Shown: positions 11,250 through 22,529 of the stretch, in pieces
How positions within the stretch are numbered: the stretch's first letter is position 1
How the letters are laid out: each line of letters opens with the position of its first letter
DNA from: Undaria pinnatifida
Lineage: Eukaryota; Sar; Phaeophyceae; Laminariales; Alariaceae
Assembly (NCBI GenBank): GCA_012845835.1
Contig: JABAKD010000015.1
Coordinates: forward strand, 4,015,778 to 4,079,777
Direction: 5' to 3'
Length of the DNA: 64,000 bases
Made by a program: the position numbers and the translations under genes
The notes under the pieces: generated by a model
What the model was told of the DNA's origin: nothing
Databases searched by the model: none
The model's input: the letters and a program-made list of their open reading frames with translations, nothing else

Positions 11250-11510
11250 CCGTGGTCACAGGTGTCGTCCCTTCTCCTCTCCTGTTCTTGCCTTCAATTT
11301 TTATCGCGCATAGGGTTCAGCAATCCCACTGCTCGTCGATTTTTCATCGAGTGATGCTAACTCACGCTCTCGCGCTTTCCGCACGTCAATTTGTGCACAA
11401 GAAAAAGTCCCTACGAATTCATAGGGGTATGCGCTCGGCGGGGCTCGAACTCACGAAACTGACCTATACCAGGCTCGAGGATAACCTGATACGCCACCGG
11501 GGCGACCGGT
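11250..11510 (-). mobile_element. tRNA-derived SINE-like element, copy A
   Basis: On the minus strand, 11508-11433 reads like a tRNA with a GGTCGCCCCGGTGGC start, a box A-like TGGCGTATCAGGTTA and a box B GTTCGAGCC, but it does not fold as an intact tRNA. It continues into a non-tRNA body that includes a cttgtgcacaaat-like word. Copies B (15.8-16.0 kb) and C (20.3-20.6 kb) have the same order, all on the minus strand. Confidence 0.65.
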
Positions 11511-13224
11511 TTACAACTACCTGTCCCCCGCTCTCTGGAGAAAAACGATGTGGAATTTGGGTTGGTGGATTTTTGCAAGAGTGTAGCATTATTAGCAAAC
11601 GGGTTGAAAAGACGCTCTTGCTTTTTTAGGTGTTTGGAATTTGAGGTGGACACGCTCTGCAGAAGGAAGTGACGCATGCTGCTAATTCTAGGATGGGTAA
11701 GGGGAACGCCTAAACTTGCTGAACCTCTCCTCGCCTTAAGGAGCTCTCTACCTCGCCCCCCCGAAAACCCTGAAATTTGGTTTTAAACAATACTGAGAGT
11801 GCGACCCAATGGACGAAAAAAAATCCCATCGCCTACGAATACGTAGGTATGCACCGAAAAACATCGTAAGCACACGAATTAACTTTCAACGATATCGGGT
11901 ATTTTGTTTGTTAGCCTAGCTGGTCTAGTTGGTCTAGTTGGTCAAATTGGGGAGCCTCGTTCGTCGGAAATGTTTCGGCTAACACAGTGGCATCTATTAG
12001 ACTATACTCGTGCCGCAACATCTTTAGAACAAAAAAAAAAACTCTGATTTTGGGCCAGAGACTTGACATTTTTATGGGAGACTGCATGCATGCCAATTCT
12101 AGCAGAACGGATACGTGCACGCCACTAAATGGTAAATATTGAAATGAAGTCTGGGTGAGACGACGGCCCCAGTCCGGTAGCCGATGCAGAGCATAAGAAA
12201 CGATGGAAGTATGGGTAGGCCCACCGGCTGGGGGAAGAGGCCTAATCTAATCCAGTACTTACTTTAGATGGTCGGTGAAGCGGCAGAAGAATACTACAGT
12301 AATTCACTCCGAACTCGAAAGCTGTCACAATGCGACTAATACCACCACCCCCCCCCAATTCATTCGCCTTCCCCGCGTGTACTCCCTGGACTACGCGCTC
12401 CCTAAATTGATTATTTTGCCGTGCATGCATGCCTCTTAAGCGTGTCCTAGTCCCGCAGTCCCACCCTAAACGCGCTTTCGACTCGGATGCCCCTTGTGCT
12501 GAGACGATCAATCGCGTTCTTCGTGGCTTCCCCGACTTAGACCAACTATTACGGGAAATTACTTTCAAGCTCTCAGAACTGCATTCACAGGCTAAAAATA
12601 CCGCGTTTGGCTCGGCGGGGTGGCATAAACACCCATGCACCCACTTATCAGCGTTCTCCCAGAAGGTTTTCGAGAGCTTTCTGTATCAGCTTTCCGTATC
12701 TTCAGCGTCGTAGTTCAACTATTTCTGCACGTTTCTGAGAACATGATCGTTTTCGGCCAAAACCGCCAAAATCCGTTAGTTTGTGCCCCCAGTTCTGACG
12801 AACGAGATCCTCCGCGCGGAAAAAATTGGGTTGGGGGCGTAAAACATCAAACCGGGACCAGGAAAAAAAAACGAGAAGTGACCCACAAAACCCTCGGAAA
12901 AATACGGGGGGGGACCTTGAAGCCTAAAGAGAGGTTCGAGGTTATTTTACAGAGCAGCGGAGTAAAACAGGAAATACCGGTGTAGAAAATCAGTGCTGAG
13001 AGCCGAAAATGTATATATACCCCATAGCAATAGGTCTCAAGAGAAAATATTATTTTACGCCGAGATAAAATAATTCGCTGCGAATTAAGAGACGCAAGCA
13101 TGGCCCGACGTATATCTCTCACAAGTCGGGGTACTCGCTGCACAAAAAAAATGGCAGAGTCACGGTTGGCGCATCGCCAAAGAATTGTCAATTCCTAGTT
13201 TCGTGGGTACCTGACCGTGCTGCA
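11511..13224. other. Unassigned; one weak plus-strand frame
   Basis: A 94-codon plus frame at 12429-12713 has ordinary amino-acid composition (AETINRVLRGF, LDQLLREITFKLSELH) and could be a relic exon, but has no family match I recognise. GGTCTAGTT is tandemly repeated at 11921-11943. No RNA gene seen. Confidence 0.3.
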
Positions 13225-14200
13225 CTCGGTGGTGATAGTTTTCTTCAGCAGCGTGGGGTTGGGGTTACAGCACCCCCCAAAAACGGATGTTTTCTTTCAC
13301 GCACGTTTGATGGCTGCTAGGCACGAGGAAGGATGCTATGAGAAAAGCATCCTCAAACATTTTCATGCTTGCAAAGGTCTCTCGAACGATGACGTCGGGG
13401 CGGCAAGGGGCACCGTATTTCAGGATATACGGCCTGAAGCTGGTTTCAAAACCGGCGATTTCGTCAAAGAAAAGTTGGGGGGGCTACCGTAGAACAACTC
13501 GGTTACAGCACCCCGGCTGCGGGAGTGCCACCGCGTGCTGCTCTTCCCACGTTATCCTCGCCAAGCAATGAAAACGCGATAATTCTACGAGTGATAAACC
13601 TCCGACCTTCTTGTGCCGACGCGCGGTAAAAGGGGTTTAAAGCTTGTGATGGGTCAGAAGAATCATTTTTTGTGTTAGAAACAGCGTGTTTCGTGCACCA
13701 GTTCCAGCACGAAAAACTGCCGATATTGCGTGTTTAACGCAACAGTGTAGCCAAAAATTACAAACTTCCGATTTCTTAAGCGCTGTTGCGTACTGTACTG
13801 GGTGGCAATCGGGGGTTTAGCAGTGTGGAGTGGGGCTGCAGCGCTTCCGCTGCAACAGAGTGCCTTCGCACCTTTCCCCCCTCGCCTCATCCTCTCGCCA
13901 AGCCATGACCCTTCGATGTTTTTTCGTCGGCGGACAGTAAAAAAGTTAAGAAGCTTTCACTCGGAGAACAGCATGTATCGTACATCATTTTCAGTACAAA
14001 AAGTAGCATTCTCATGGTTCGAGCGGCGGTCGAGGCTAGAAATACTAGGTCCAAATTTCTTGCTGGCTGTCGCGTACTGTACTCGTTGATGCTCGGAATG
14101 TTTAGGGGTGCAGAGTGTGCGGTTGCAGCATTCCCGCTGCGATAGTGCCCCCGCATCCTGTCCCCTCCCCTCTCATCCTCGCCATGGTGCGTGCACACGA
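13225..14200 (+). repeat. Tandem diverged repeat with GTTACAGCA...CCTCGCCAAG landmarks
   Basis: A landmark of GG(T)TACAGCAC, a CGCTGC.. word, CCCCCCTCATCCTCGCCAAG and AATGCGATAA/ACGCG recurs near 13270, 13500, 13830 and 14120. A further copy lies at 18930-19080. Unit length is about 290-330 bp. Some units include TGTCGCGTACTGTACT. The 91-codon frame at 13217-13492 lies within it and is not supported as a gene. Confidence 0.7.
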
Positions 14201-15789
14201 AGAATCCACTGTACCTAGCCACATGCGATTATCGCAATGCTGCGCGCGAATCGTACAGCTCCTTGCATTACTGCTGTGCAGCACCCCACCACCCTACCCA
14301 AGCGGCCCCTGCTGCTTCGGATGGTCGGTGCTGTAGTTGCTCTCAGTTTTTTCAGGGCTCTTCACGGGTCGGATTGGGTCAGGGTCCGATCCGACCCGAC
14401 CCGGGAGATCCGAACATCTCCTTACCCGACCGGACACTACCACCGAGATTTGAAAACCTCCTGACCCGATCAGCAGGTCTGGTCATGACTTCGTGGAAAA
14501 CCCTGCTTTGTTTTTGTAAGTTTTTGCCGCTGAAGACCAACCGATGCTAACGTTTAACGACCCCAGCATAGCGACGAAATTAAGTGCAGTATATAACTTG
14601 TCTCATCAACCGTCTATCATAAATAGTGTGAGAGCGTAGAAGCACAAGAAAAATTATGCCGCGCCCGTGCCGTAAGACTCGGTGGGTTGTACTCCGGGCA
14701 CTATTTTTTTTCATCTTCCCGCCAGGCAGCGGTCGATGCTGCAATCGCCGCGCTTGTTGTCGATCCTTCCCCTCTGCGACGCCAAAGGAGCTAAAAAACC
14801 CGTGTTTTGGGGGAGCAGGCTCACGTCATCCTATGACCTAGGGTAGAGATGCAGTCCCAACGTGATAATATAAACATGGCTCAACATTTTTTGTGCAGAA
14901 ACCAATCAAAAACACGTTAACTTTCCATTGCTTACGACCACAAGGGGCTCTTAAGGACCCTGTTATCAAGCAGGCGCGAGTAGTCGTTTCACCAGAACTT
15001 ACAAACTGCTTGGAAAGAGAGTAATGGGGTTGGAAAAACAATCCGCTTTTTTTTTGCGGTTTCGGAAAACTGTTGAAAGCATTCGAGAAACCAGGGCTTT
15101 TCAAACATTACGTGCCCTTTGTTTAGCCGAATGCTCAAGTACCGTCATGGGAGCGTTTTTTTTTTGTCCGCACCTTCTTCGCCGATGGCAGATAAATAAT
15201 CTCCTGTCGGTGCCTGACGCAGCTGCTTCCCGCCTTGCCATCTTTCTCGTCATGTCGCCTTATCCTCTCCTTCAGCGCGATCTCCCTTGCGCTCTTCACC
15301 GGTCCTCTGCTGTCATCGCTCAACGACAAACTCAAATCCTCCCAGCCGGGACGTCATCAAACTGCAGCCCTAAGCTCAAGAGTGACTAACATATCTCCCC
15401 AGGGGTGTTACTTACCCTCTGAGGCGTTTACAGGAACTCATATAGTGAGATTCGACCCAGGGACAGAGACTCCGGGATGCTTCCACACAAACTAGTTGCA
15501 TACTATACAAATATTAACAGCTGCTCTCGAGTGAGAAAACAAGGAACCTCGCAAACAGGAAGGGCGGCCAATTATCGCACAAATTCTGCAAACGGATGAA
15601 ATTCCCGGCACCGTAAAGCCAACCTATCATTTGAACTCCCTATTGTCCCAAACAGAAATGGCCGCCGTATCCAAAAATAAGCACAATCAACGCAATCGCA
15701 CACAAGCCAGCCGAGTTTTATTGTTTAATTCCGTTCAATCTGTTATCTTCGCACTCTTTTCTACGCCTCCCCCGCTGTCGTAACCCAGA
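14201..15789. other. Unassigned, no gene seen
   Basis: Contains a hairpin near 14367-14402 (CGGGTCGGAT ... ATCCGACCCG). Several 60-120-codon frames overlap on both strands and none shows a motif. Confidence 0.35.
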
Positions 15790-16030
15790 CACGGTGTCAC
15801 GGTGTTACATGGCAGGCTCTCCACCGCTCCCCACTACAGCGGGCGTCGTCGTTTTCATCGTGAACAGGATGGATAATTGTTTCCTCGCCAGCTCGGTTCG
15901 AATTGTGCTTGTGGGAGCTTTTTACGGGTCAACGGTTGTACACGAAAATATTCCTCTGGGGGGAGGACTCGAACTCGCGAAGTAGACCTGGCTGGGCAGT
16001 TACGAGGTTTGCCGTCAGACCACCGGGAAC
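15790..16030 (-). mobile_element. tRNA-derived SINE-like element, copy B
   Basis: Minus-strand tRNA-like head at 16030-15957 with GGTGGTCTGACGGCAAACCT (box A region) and GTTCGAGTCC (box B). The body at 15790-15950 matches copy C in order (CTCCCCACTAC, TCGAATTGT, ttgtacacgaaa). Confidence 0.7.
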
Positions 16031-16129
16031 GGCAGTGGAAATATCAATCGCTTCAACTGTGTAACGTCTACTATCACCAATGTGAACAAGAAAAGTGACG
16101 TGACCGATGAACTATGTCATGCTACGTAG

Positions 16130-18720
16130 TGCTGGGGTTGGTGTTGGTGCTGGCGATGGTGCAAGTGCTGAGGCCGGCGCTGAGGCTGGGGCTGGGCCTC
16201 GAGCTATGGTTGAACTCGGAAGTTTGGTAGTGACTGGCTGGGACTGGGATCGGAGCTGAGGCTGGAGCTGGAGCTAGGGCTAGAGCTGGGACTGAGTTGG
16301 AGTTGGGAATAGTGCTGAGGCTTGGGCCAGGGCTTGGGCTAGGGGCGGGGCTGGGGTTGGAGCTTGGATTGCGGCTCGGGCTTAGATCAGGGCTGGAGCT
16401 GGGCTTAAGGCTGGGGTTGGGTCGCAGCTGGGGCTGGGATTGGGATTTTCCATCGAGGCTAGGGCTGCACCGGGGATCGGGACGGGGCGCTGACTGGAGC
16501 TTGAGTCGTCGGGGCTTTTTGGTTTATTGGATACCTTTTGGAGGCGGAACCAAACCTGGTTAAGATCGGGATTGGGGCTGGAGTCGAGCCCGGGTCAAGG
16601 CTGAGCCCGAGGGCTGAAGCAAGGATGGGACTGCGGATGAGGCTTGGCTCGGGGTTGGGACTAGTGCCTGGGTCGGGGCTGGGGCTAGAACTAGAGCGGA
16701 GGATGAGACTGGTGCTGGGACTGTGACTGGGGCTGGGGAAGGGGCTTCGAATAGGGCTGGAGCTTAAGTCGGAGCTTGGGATGGGGTGGAGCAGGGGCTG
16801 GGGCTGGGGATTTCGTAGGGGTCGGGGTTGAGGCTTGGGCCGGGGCTGAGGCTGCGACTGGGGTTTGGGTCGGGGCTGGGGCTGGGGATTGGTTCGCGGC
16901 TTGGGCTGGGAATTGGTCGGGGCTAGAGCTGCGTCCGGGGCCGGGGCAGAGGCAGGGGCCGGAGCCGGCCGGATCGAGGCCGGGGTTAGAGCTAGGGCCA
17001 GGGCTAGGTTGGAGTTGGGGCTGGAGCTTGGGTCGGGACTGGGGCTGGGGCCGGGGCTGGGACAAGAAAGGTGGCTTGAATCGGGTTCGAGCCTGGGGAC
17101 GGGACTTGGGTCGGGGCCAGAAATGGAACTAGGGCTATGGTTGAGGCTGGGGCTGGGGCTTCCGCAGGGGTTTAGGCTGGTCGGGGTTGGTTCTGGGGTT
17201 TGGGTCAGAGCTGGGGCTGAGGTCTGGACTGAAGCTGGGGCTTGGAGGCGCCTGGGTCAAGCTGGGGCTAGCGCTGGGTATAGGGCTTCAACTTGGAATA
17301 GGGATGAAGCTTGTACTGGTCATTGGGTGTAGGTAGGGACTGGGGTTATGGCTTGAGTAGAGACTGACGCTAAATGATAGGGTAAGGGCTGAGGCAACGG
17401 GCTAGGGATCGAGTTAGAGATGGGGCTGGGGGGTTGGATGGGAGTGGCGCTTGCGTCGGGGCTGGGTCTAGAACTATGGTTGGGGATGAGGCTGGTGTTG
17501 GCGCTGCGACTGGAGCTGGGAAAAAGGCTTCGAAAGAGCTTGGGCTTAGGTTGGGGTCTGGACTGGAGCTTGAGCGAAGGTTCGGGCCGAGCGTTGCGTA
17601 GGGGCTGACGCTAAGGATGGGGTTAGAGTCGAGGCCAGGGATGGGAACAGCGTCGGGACTGGACTGGAGCTGGCAGAACCGGGGTCGGGGCTTGAGCTTG
17701 GGCTAAGGCTGGACTTGGGCTGGGGATGGGTCTTGAACTGAGCAAGGGCTTGCGTCTGGACTGAGGCTGGGGCTTGGGCCAGGGCTGGGGCTAGGGTGTG
17801 GGCTGGGTTCAGGGCTGGGGCTGGGTTTGAGGCTTGGGTCAAGGTATCAGGGTCGGAGGTGGAGCTGAACCTAGGGCTGAGGCTGGGGCTGGAGCTGGGA
17901 GTAAGATCTGGGCTGGGGCTGGGGGTCGAAGCAGGAGCTGGAGGTTAAGCTGGAGCGGATCGGGAATTGAGCTGGTACTTTGGTCAGGGCTGGGACCAGA
18001 GCTGGTGATGGGGCTAGGACTCCGGTTGGGGATGGGGCTGAGACTGGTGCTGGGGTTGGGGCTGGAGCTGGAGCTTTGCCTGGGGCTGGGACGAGGGTGG
18101 GGGCAATGGCTTGAGTAAGGGGTGCGTCTGAAGCTTGATTAGGAGATGGGGCTGTGTTCACGGCAGGCGCTAGGGCTTGGGTCGGGGATGAAGTTGCGGC
18201 TGGGATTTTTCAAGGATAGGCCGAGGGCTTAAGCCAGAGCTGGGGCTAGGGTCCCCTGTAGGGCTGGGGCTTCGTTCGTGGCTGGGGCTAGGGCTAAGGC
18301 TGGATCTTGGATGGGGCAGGAGCTGGAGCTTGGATTAAGCTGGGTCTTCGGTCGGGGCTGTTGCTGGAACGGGTCGGAGCTCGGATTGGGGTCGGAGCTG
18401 TGGCTTCGGGCGGGCCTTGCATCGTGGCAGGGCTGAGGTCAGGGCTGAGATTGGAGCTGGAGCTCACGCTTAGGCTGGATTTGATGCTTCAGTCAGAACC
18501 GGGTTGGGGTCGGAGCTGGGGCTGGAGTTTGGACTGGAGCTGAGAGTTGAGACGGGAATGGGTCTGACGCTTGGGTCGGCACTGGAATTACAGCTGAAGC
18601 TGGAGCTGGAGACGGGGCTCGGACTGGGCCTGAGGCCTGGGTAGAGGCTGAGGCTGAGGCTTGGGTGGGGGCTGGGACTGAGGCTTGGATAGAGGCTGAG
18701 GTAAGGCCACCCTTTGGAGA
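16130..18720. repeat. 2.6-kb degenerate GGGCTG/GGGCTT minisatellite
   Basis: The whole stretch is a drifting hexamer built on GGGCTG, GGGCTT, GGAGCT and GGGTCG, strongly G-rich on the plus strand. Because the hexamer and its complement contain few stops, long frames open in several registers. They encode monotonous Gly-Leu, Ala-Gly or Trp-Gly on plus and Pro-Gln/Pro-Ala/Ser-Pro on minus. These frames are a by-product of the repeat. Many GGGG tracts give quadruplex potential. A short non-repeat island lies near 16505-16555. Confidence 0.95.
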
Positions 18721-18904
18721 CAAACTGCTTGCTATTCAAATTGGATAGGTTTCAGCAATCAAATGGTTGAGAATCTCATGGTTCAGTCCACGGGCTAATT
18801 TCGTGTGTGGAGCCGGGTGTGTTTTCCACTAATTTCAGCATAAAAATAAAATGGTAATCTCATGTTTCATTTAGAGCTCGAGCCAAGTTTGCTTGGCTCC
18901 TAAT

Positions 18905-19085
18905 TTCTTAGATGCTGTCGCAGACTGCGTTCGGTGATGGTATGTTGTTATAGTCTTAGGTTGGGGTTACAGCACTTCCGCTGTATTGGTAGCATCGCAT
19001 CTTGCCCCCCCCTCATCCTCGCCAAGAAATGCATACGCGTTGATTCGCCGAGTCAAAAACCTACCACGTTTTTGGGACGGCTGTG
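18905..19085 (+). repeat. Dispersed copy of the 13.2-14.2-kb repeat
   Basis: Shares CGGTG.TG.TA.TTTT...TTGGGGTTACAGCAC, CGCTG and CCCCCCTCATCCTCGCCAAG with the array at 13.2 kb, in the same orientation. Confidence 0.7.
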
Positions 19086-19270
19086 CGTGTGTCTTCAGTC
19101 TCCATGCGCGATAATACTGTCGAGTACGTGACGCCGCTGACTAACCTTTTCGACAACTGCACATATTGTCCTATTGCTTTTTCAAGTAGGTTTTCCCGAA
19201 ATGTTGGTGCGACTCTCAAGGGTTTACAACCCTAAGTAACGACAAAATCATATACCGGTACAAGGGCTCC

Positions 19271-19302
19271 GCATGGGCGCCGGCATTCGCCGGCGCCCAT
19301 GC
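19271..19302. repeat. Perfect 14-bp GC-rich hairpin with ATTC loop
   Basis: GCATGGGCGCCGGC and GCCGGCGCCCATGC flank ATTC. Such a hairpin could be a terminator-like or transposon-end structure, but I see no CTRR Helitron end close to it on either strand. Confidence 0.85.
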
Positions 19303-20279
19303 TTCGGGTAGGGCAGGGCAGTACTTTGACAAGTTAAGTTGTAGCTGTCCGATTTGACGTTCATTGAACTTTGAAGTATTGCCAAGAGTTTAATACGAAC
19401 ATGCGATTGTGAAGGTAATAATTTGCCAGAAGAAAAACGTCGTATACAACAAAGAAGGCACGGGTAGGCGAAACACACTGTTGTTGTTAAATGCGCCGTC
19501 AAGTAAAAGTGGGCGTTTATCAAACAAAATACCGCAAAAATTATTCAGAACCTGCTTCGCCTCCAGGCTAAACGAAAAGAGGACTTGGTATCAACAAAGA
19601 AACTGCACTGCTGCCCCAGTGACAATGAAGGCTCGAAGTCGACACGATGCAAAGTAGGTTTGCACCAAGCGTCGACATGGGGCCATGCCAGACGGTGAGG
19701 TTTTGGAAGAAGAGCTTTGTTTATTACCTGAAGGCTGTCGCATTGCTCTGCGTGGTCACGGGCAAGGAGGAAAACGAAGAGGAGAGCGATATCTCGTTGC
19801 GGCAGCGTTGTCAAAGATAGATGCGGGGGTGGTTTTGCTCGTACGGGAGGTTGGCGTAGCGTTTCTTCTTTCTTTTTACTCGGGAAGGCGGGATATCATG
19901 TGTGTCTGCTGTCTTTGCTTCGCGCGTGCTTTCACGTTTTCGCAATCGGATGCGTCCCCTCAATAAATAATATCCGGAGTGTCTCTACCATGACGACTGC
20001 TGACAGTGCCGTGTGTATTTTCTACTTAGACTAAAACTATTTAATGGTAGTAGTATTTCTTCATTTCGGACTATGGGCATAGCGGAAGGTCGATGTTTAG
20101 CATTTTTTCTTTTCCGACTGAAAATCCAACTTCAGAAAAACATAGGCGCAGACATTCTAGTATCTTTCAATAAAAAAAATACCGGAAAAGGATAGGGGTG
20201 CCGTGTGTGGCAGTAATATAACTTTGCAACATTTTTTTTTTCTTTATCTCATTTAATATCCTCGCACCACTCTCGCGCT
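19303..20279. other. Unassigned; weak overlapping frames
   Basis: A plus frame (19685-19966) and a minus frame (19545-19814) overlap near 19.7 kb. Neither shows a motif and I cannot choose between them. An AATAAA word lies at 19961. Confidence 0.3.
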
Positions 20280-20570
20280 CCCTCCCAGTAGTACCTCAGA
20301 TCCGGGGTCACATAGCGGGCACTCCTCCCCCCTCCCCACTACGGTACGTGCCTTCGTTTGTATCGCGAGAAGAAGTCGGCATTTTCTTCCCTCGTTGACT
20401 CGCCTCGAATTGTACCTATACCCACGCTGCTAGGCGCGCTCAGCAATTGATCCCTTATTTCTTTGGGTTTTTGCACAAAAAGCCAAATCTCTCATCATGG
20501 TGGGAATCGAGCTCAAGGACAAACGCTAGTAGTATTCGAGGGTAACCACTAGACCACCGGGGCGACCGGC
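20280..20570 (-). mobile_element. tRNA-derived SINE-like element, copy C
   Basis: This is the clearest copy. The minus strand reads CGGTCGCCCCGGTGGTCTAG then TGGTTA (box A, 20556-20543), later GCTCGATTCC (box B, 20512-20503), then CACC. The spacing is tRNA-like but the anticodon arm is degenerate, so this is a tRNA-derived head, not a functional tRNA. The body matches copy B. Confidence 0.75.
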
Positions 20571-20753
20571 TGACAATTGAATAAAACAAAACAGGATATT
20601 TGCATACCGGTTACATTCTCCCGAAATTGTATGATATTACGATGGTTGGCGCAGCGTTACCCAGCGAGATGTTGCACTGTGTCGGTCAACATTATTTACT
20701 GATGATGGAGCCTGTCCTGTGACCACGGACTTGATTATGCGAGTTAATGTGAG

Positions 20754-20849
20754 AACAACAACAACAGCAACAACAACAACAGCAACAACAACAACAACAA
20801 CAACAACAACGACAACGACAACAACAACAACAACAACAACAACAACAGC

Positions 20850-20887
<38 letters not shown>

Positions 20888-20888
20888 C
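20754..20888. repeat. (ACA)n microsatellite with interruptions
   Basis: About 45 ACA/CAA triplets with occasional GCA and GAC variants. The open frame across it (poly-Thr) is not a gene. Confidence 0.98.
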
Positions 20889-21256
20889 TGCTGCTCTTGA
20901 AGCTAGAAATTTGACGACAGCGTACTAGGTATATTTCGTCGACTGTTATTGTTAGAGATCACTTACTGCTGCATCCTCGATTGCTCCCGCACACGACATG
21001 TTGTCAAGAAGATACCTGTTACTACTATTATTATAGATTGCTGCTGTGTCATCGATTAGTATACCACGCATTGACCCCTTCTCCGGAAAAAACTGCCCAG
21101 GAACCCAAAATCCAAAATCGTCGCCGATTCTTGGATGTGTGTCTTACCTCCCGTACGTAGTACGCGTTCACGACCAGGTAGGGGACGGATAAGGAAGGGC
21201 GAGGGGCATTGGACGGCGCCCCTCGAACAAAGTGATTTGACCGAGAAATCCTATTA
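20889..21256. other. Unassigned, no gene seen
   Basis: No features beyond a short (TAC/TAT)n patch near 21020. Confidence 0.4.
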
Positions 21257-21320
21257 TAGCACTGCCCACATACTGAGCTACTTAATCGCTTGACTCAGTA
21301 GCTCACAGTGGGCAGTGCTA
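21257..21320. repeat. Imperfect inverted repeat, ~27-bp arms
   Basis: TAGCACTGCCCACA..TGAGCTACT and the complement at AGTAGCTCACAGTGGGCAGTG pair around a short AT-rich loop. It could fold into a long hairpin RNA; no partner copy seen. Confidence 0.75.
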
Positions 21321-21339
21321 CATATATTATAAAAGTTAA

Positions 21340-22529
21340 AAATTACACTCCAGCTGTGAGATCGAAGATTTGGTCGAAACTCATCTTTTTGCAAGCTGTG
21401 TGTGATACTCCGATCGCGCGTATTACGGGTTGTGTGTCCTCATTAAGGATATAGGTCGGCGACTCCCCTTGCAACTACAGTGTAGCTATCAGGGTCAACA
21501 GGGTGACAGTCAGTCTGTGCGCAAACTATAAAACCCGTTTTTGAGGGGGACAAAATTTGACAGCTGTGGAAGGAAATGCATCAGTTTATCTGTTATGTTA
21601 AGGTATTAGTGGGGTATTAGTCCGTTTGACCACTTGCAAAAGGTTAACCTATAGCTTACCCAAACTAAGCCTTATAACACTCTCCCCCCCTGAAACGGCG
21701 GGATAGCAGGTCGGCCGGATATACGGGCGGACCTGTCAATATATCCAAGCCGTTTCATTCCCTGGGGTACCAGGAAGAGTATTTTTCAAGTTCGCCATGG
21801 GGAAATCTGAAAAAGTTTATTATGGTGGATGTGGGGATCGAACCCACGACCCAAAAACCCATGGTCCTGCCGTCGACGCCATTTGTTAAGGTATTAGTGG
21901 GGCATTAGTCTGTTTGACCACTTGCAACTGGTTAACCAATAGCTTACCCAAACTAAGCCTTATAACAGTTAGCCGAATAAGTGTTGAAGGGAGGGCGGAG
22001 TTTTGAAGGACGTTGGGGGGGGGGGGGGGGGAGGGGTTTTCAAGAGGTTTAGGTATCATATAAAATAAGATACTCCAGCTGCAAGATCGAAGCTTTGGTC
22101 GAAACTCATCTTTGCAAGCTTGTGTGTGATACTCCGATCGCGCGTATTACGCATATAGGTAGGGGCTTGCTATAGGCGTGGTGCTAGGTCTAGGCGATCG
22201 TGCGGGTGGTGGGGAAGGAGAGGGCGTTGGGGGGGGGGGGCGGGGGGAAATGAATGAAAGCTACGTCATGGATGGCTAGAAAAATAATGACGTAATATCA
22301 ATTGCGTAGAAGAGTTTATTACTCTGGCCGATTTCGATTGTAGGCGGGGCGTTTGAAAAGCGTGGGGAGAAACTTCAATATGGAAACTATAAACCCTTGA
22401 AGGGGAAAAATCTGACGGTTGTAGCAAGAAGACATCCCCTTATATCACCTGCCTGGTATTGTTTATTATTGTAGAAGATTTGATGTTAGATGTGGTATCT
22501 AACACAATATTTGGGTGTGGTAAACAACG
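21340..22529 (+). repeat. R1 modular repeat family, plus-strand copy
   Basis: Two modules starting ACTCCAGCTG and ending GATCGCGCGTATTACG lie at about 21348-21430 and 22070-22150. Modules with AAACTATAAA and AAATCTGACGG words lie at 21525 and 22385. A module with TGGATGGCTAGAAA and GGCGGGGCGTTTGAA lies at 22270-22370. The same modules occur in the reverse orientation at 45.0-46.1 and 47.5-48.0 kb. G-runs at 22016 and 22228 separate modules. The copy is cut on the right by the LTR that begins at 22530 and contains the LTR element at 21596-21967. Confidence 0.85.
21596..21967 (+). mobile_element. Small terminal-repeat (TRIM-like) retroelement with tRNA 3'-end sequence
   Basis: Two 84-bp direct repeats (21596-21679 and 21884-21967) both begin TGTTAAGG and end TATAACA (TG...CA). 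The same four bases GTTA flank the pair on each side (21592-21595 and 21968-21971), as expected of a target duplication. The 204-bp interior has no frame. It contains, in antisense, the 3' part of a tRNA: minus-strand GTGGGTTCGATCCCCAC (T arm) followed by ATCCACCA including the CCA end (21847-21823). The paralogous R1 copy at about 47.52 kb lacks this insert. Confidence 0.75.

Noticed and set aside
16130-18720. Several 60-155-codon frames rich in Gly-Leu, Trp-Gly or Pro-Ala/Gln
   Set aside because: They arise because the hexamer repeat lacks stops in most registers; there is no unique sequence, no start context and no domain.
19271-19302. Helitron 3' hairpin
   Set aside because: The hairpin is perfect but no CTRR end follows within about 15 bases on either strand.
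20497-20570. Functional tRNA on the minus strand
   Set aside because: Box A and B are good but the anticodon stem does not form and the 3' side continues as a SINE-like body.
20719-20928. Poly-threonine frame
   Set aside because: It is the (ACA)n microsatellite read in one register.
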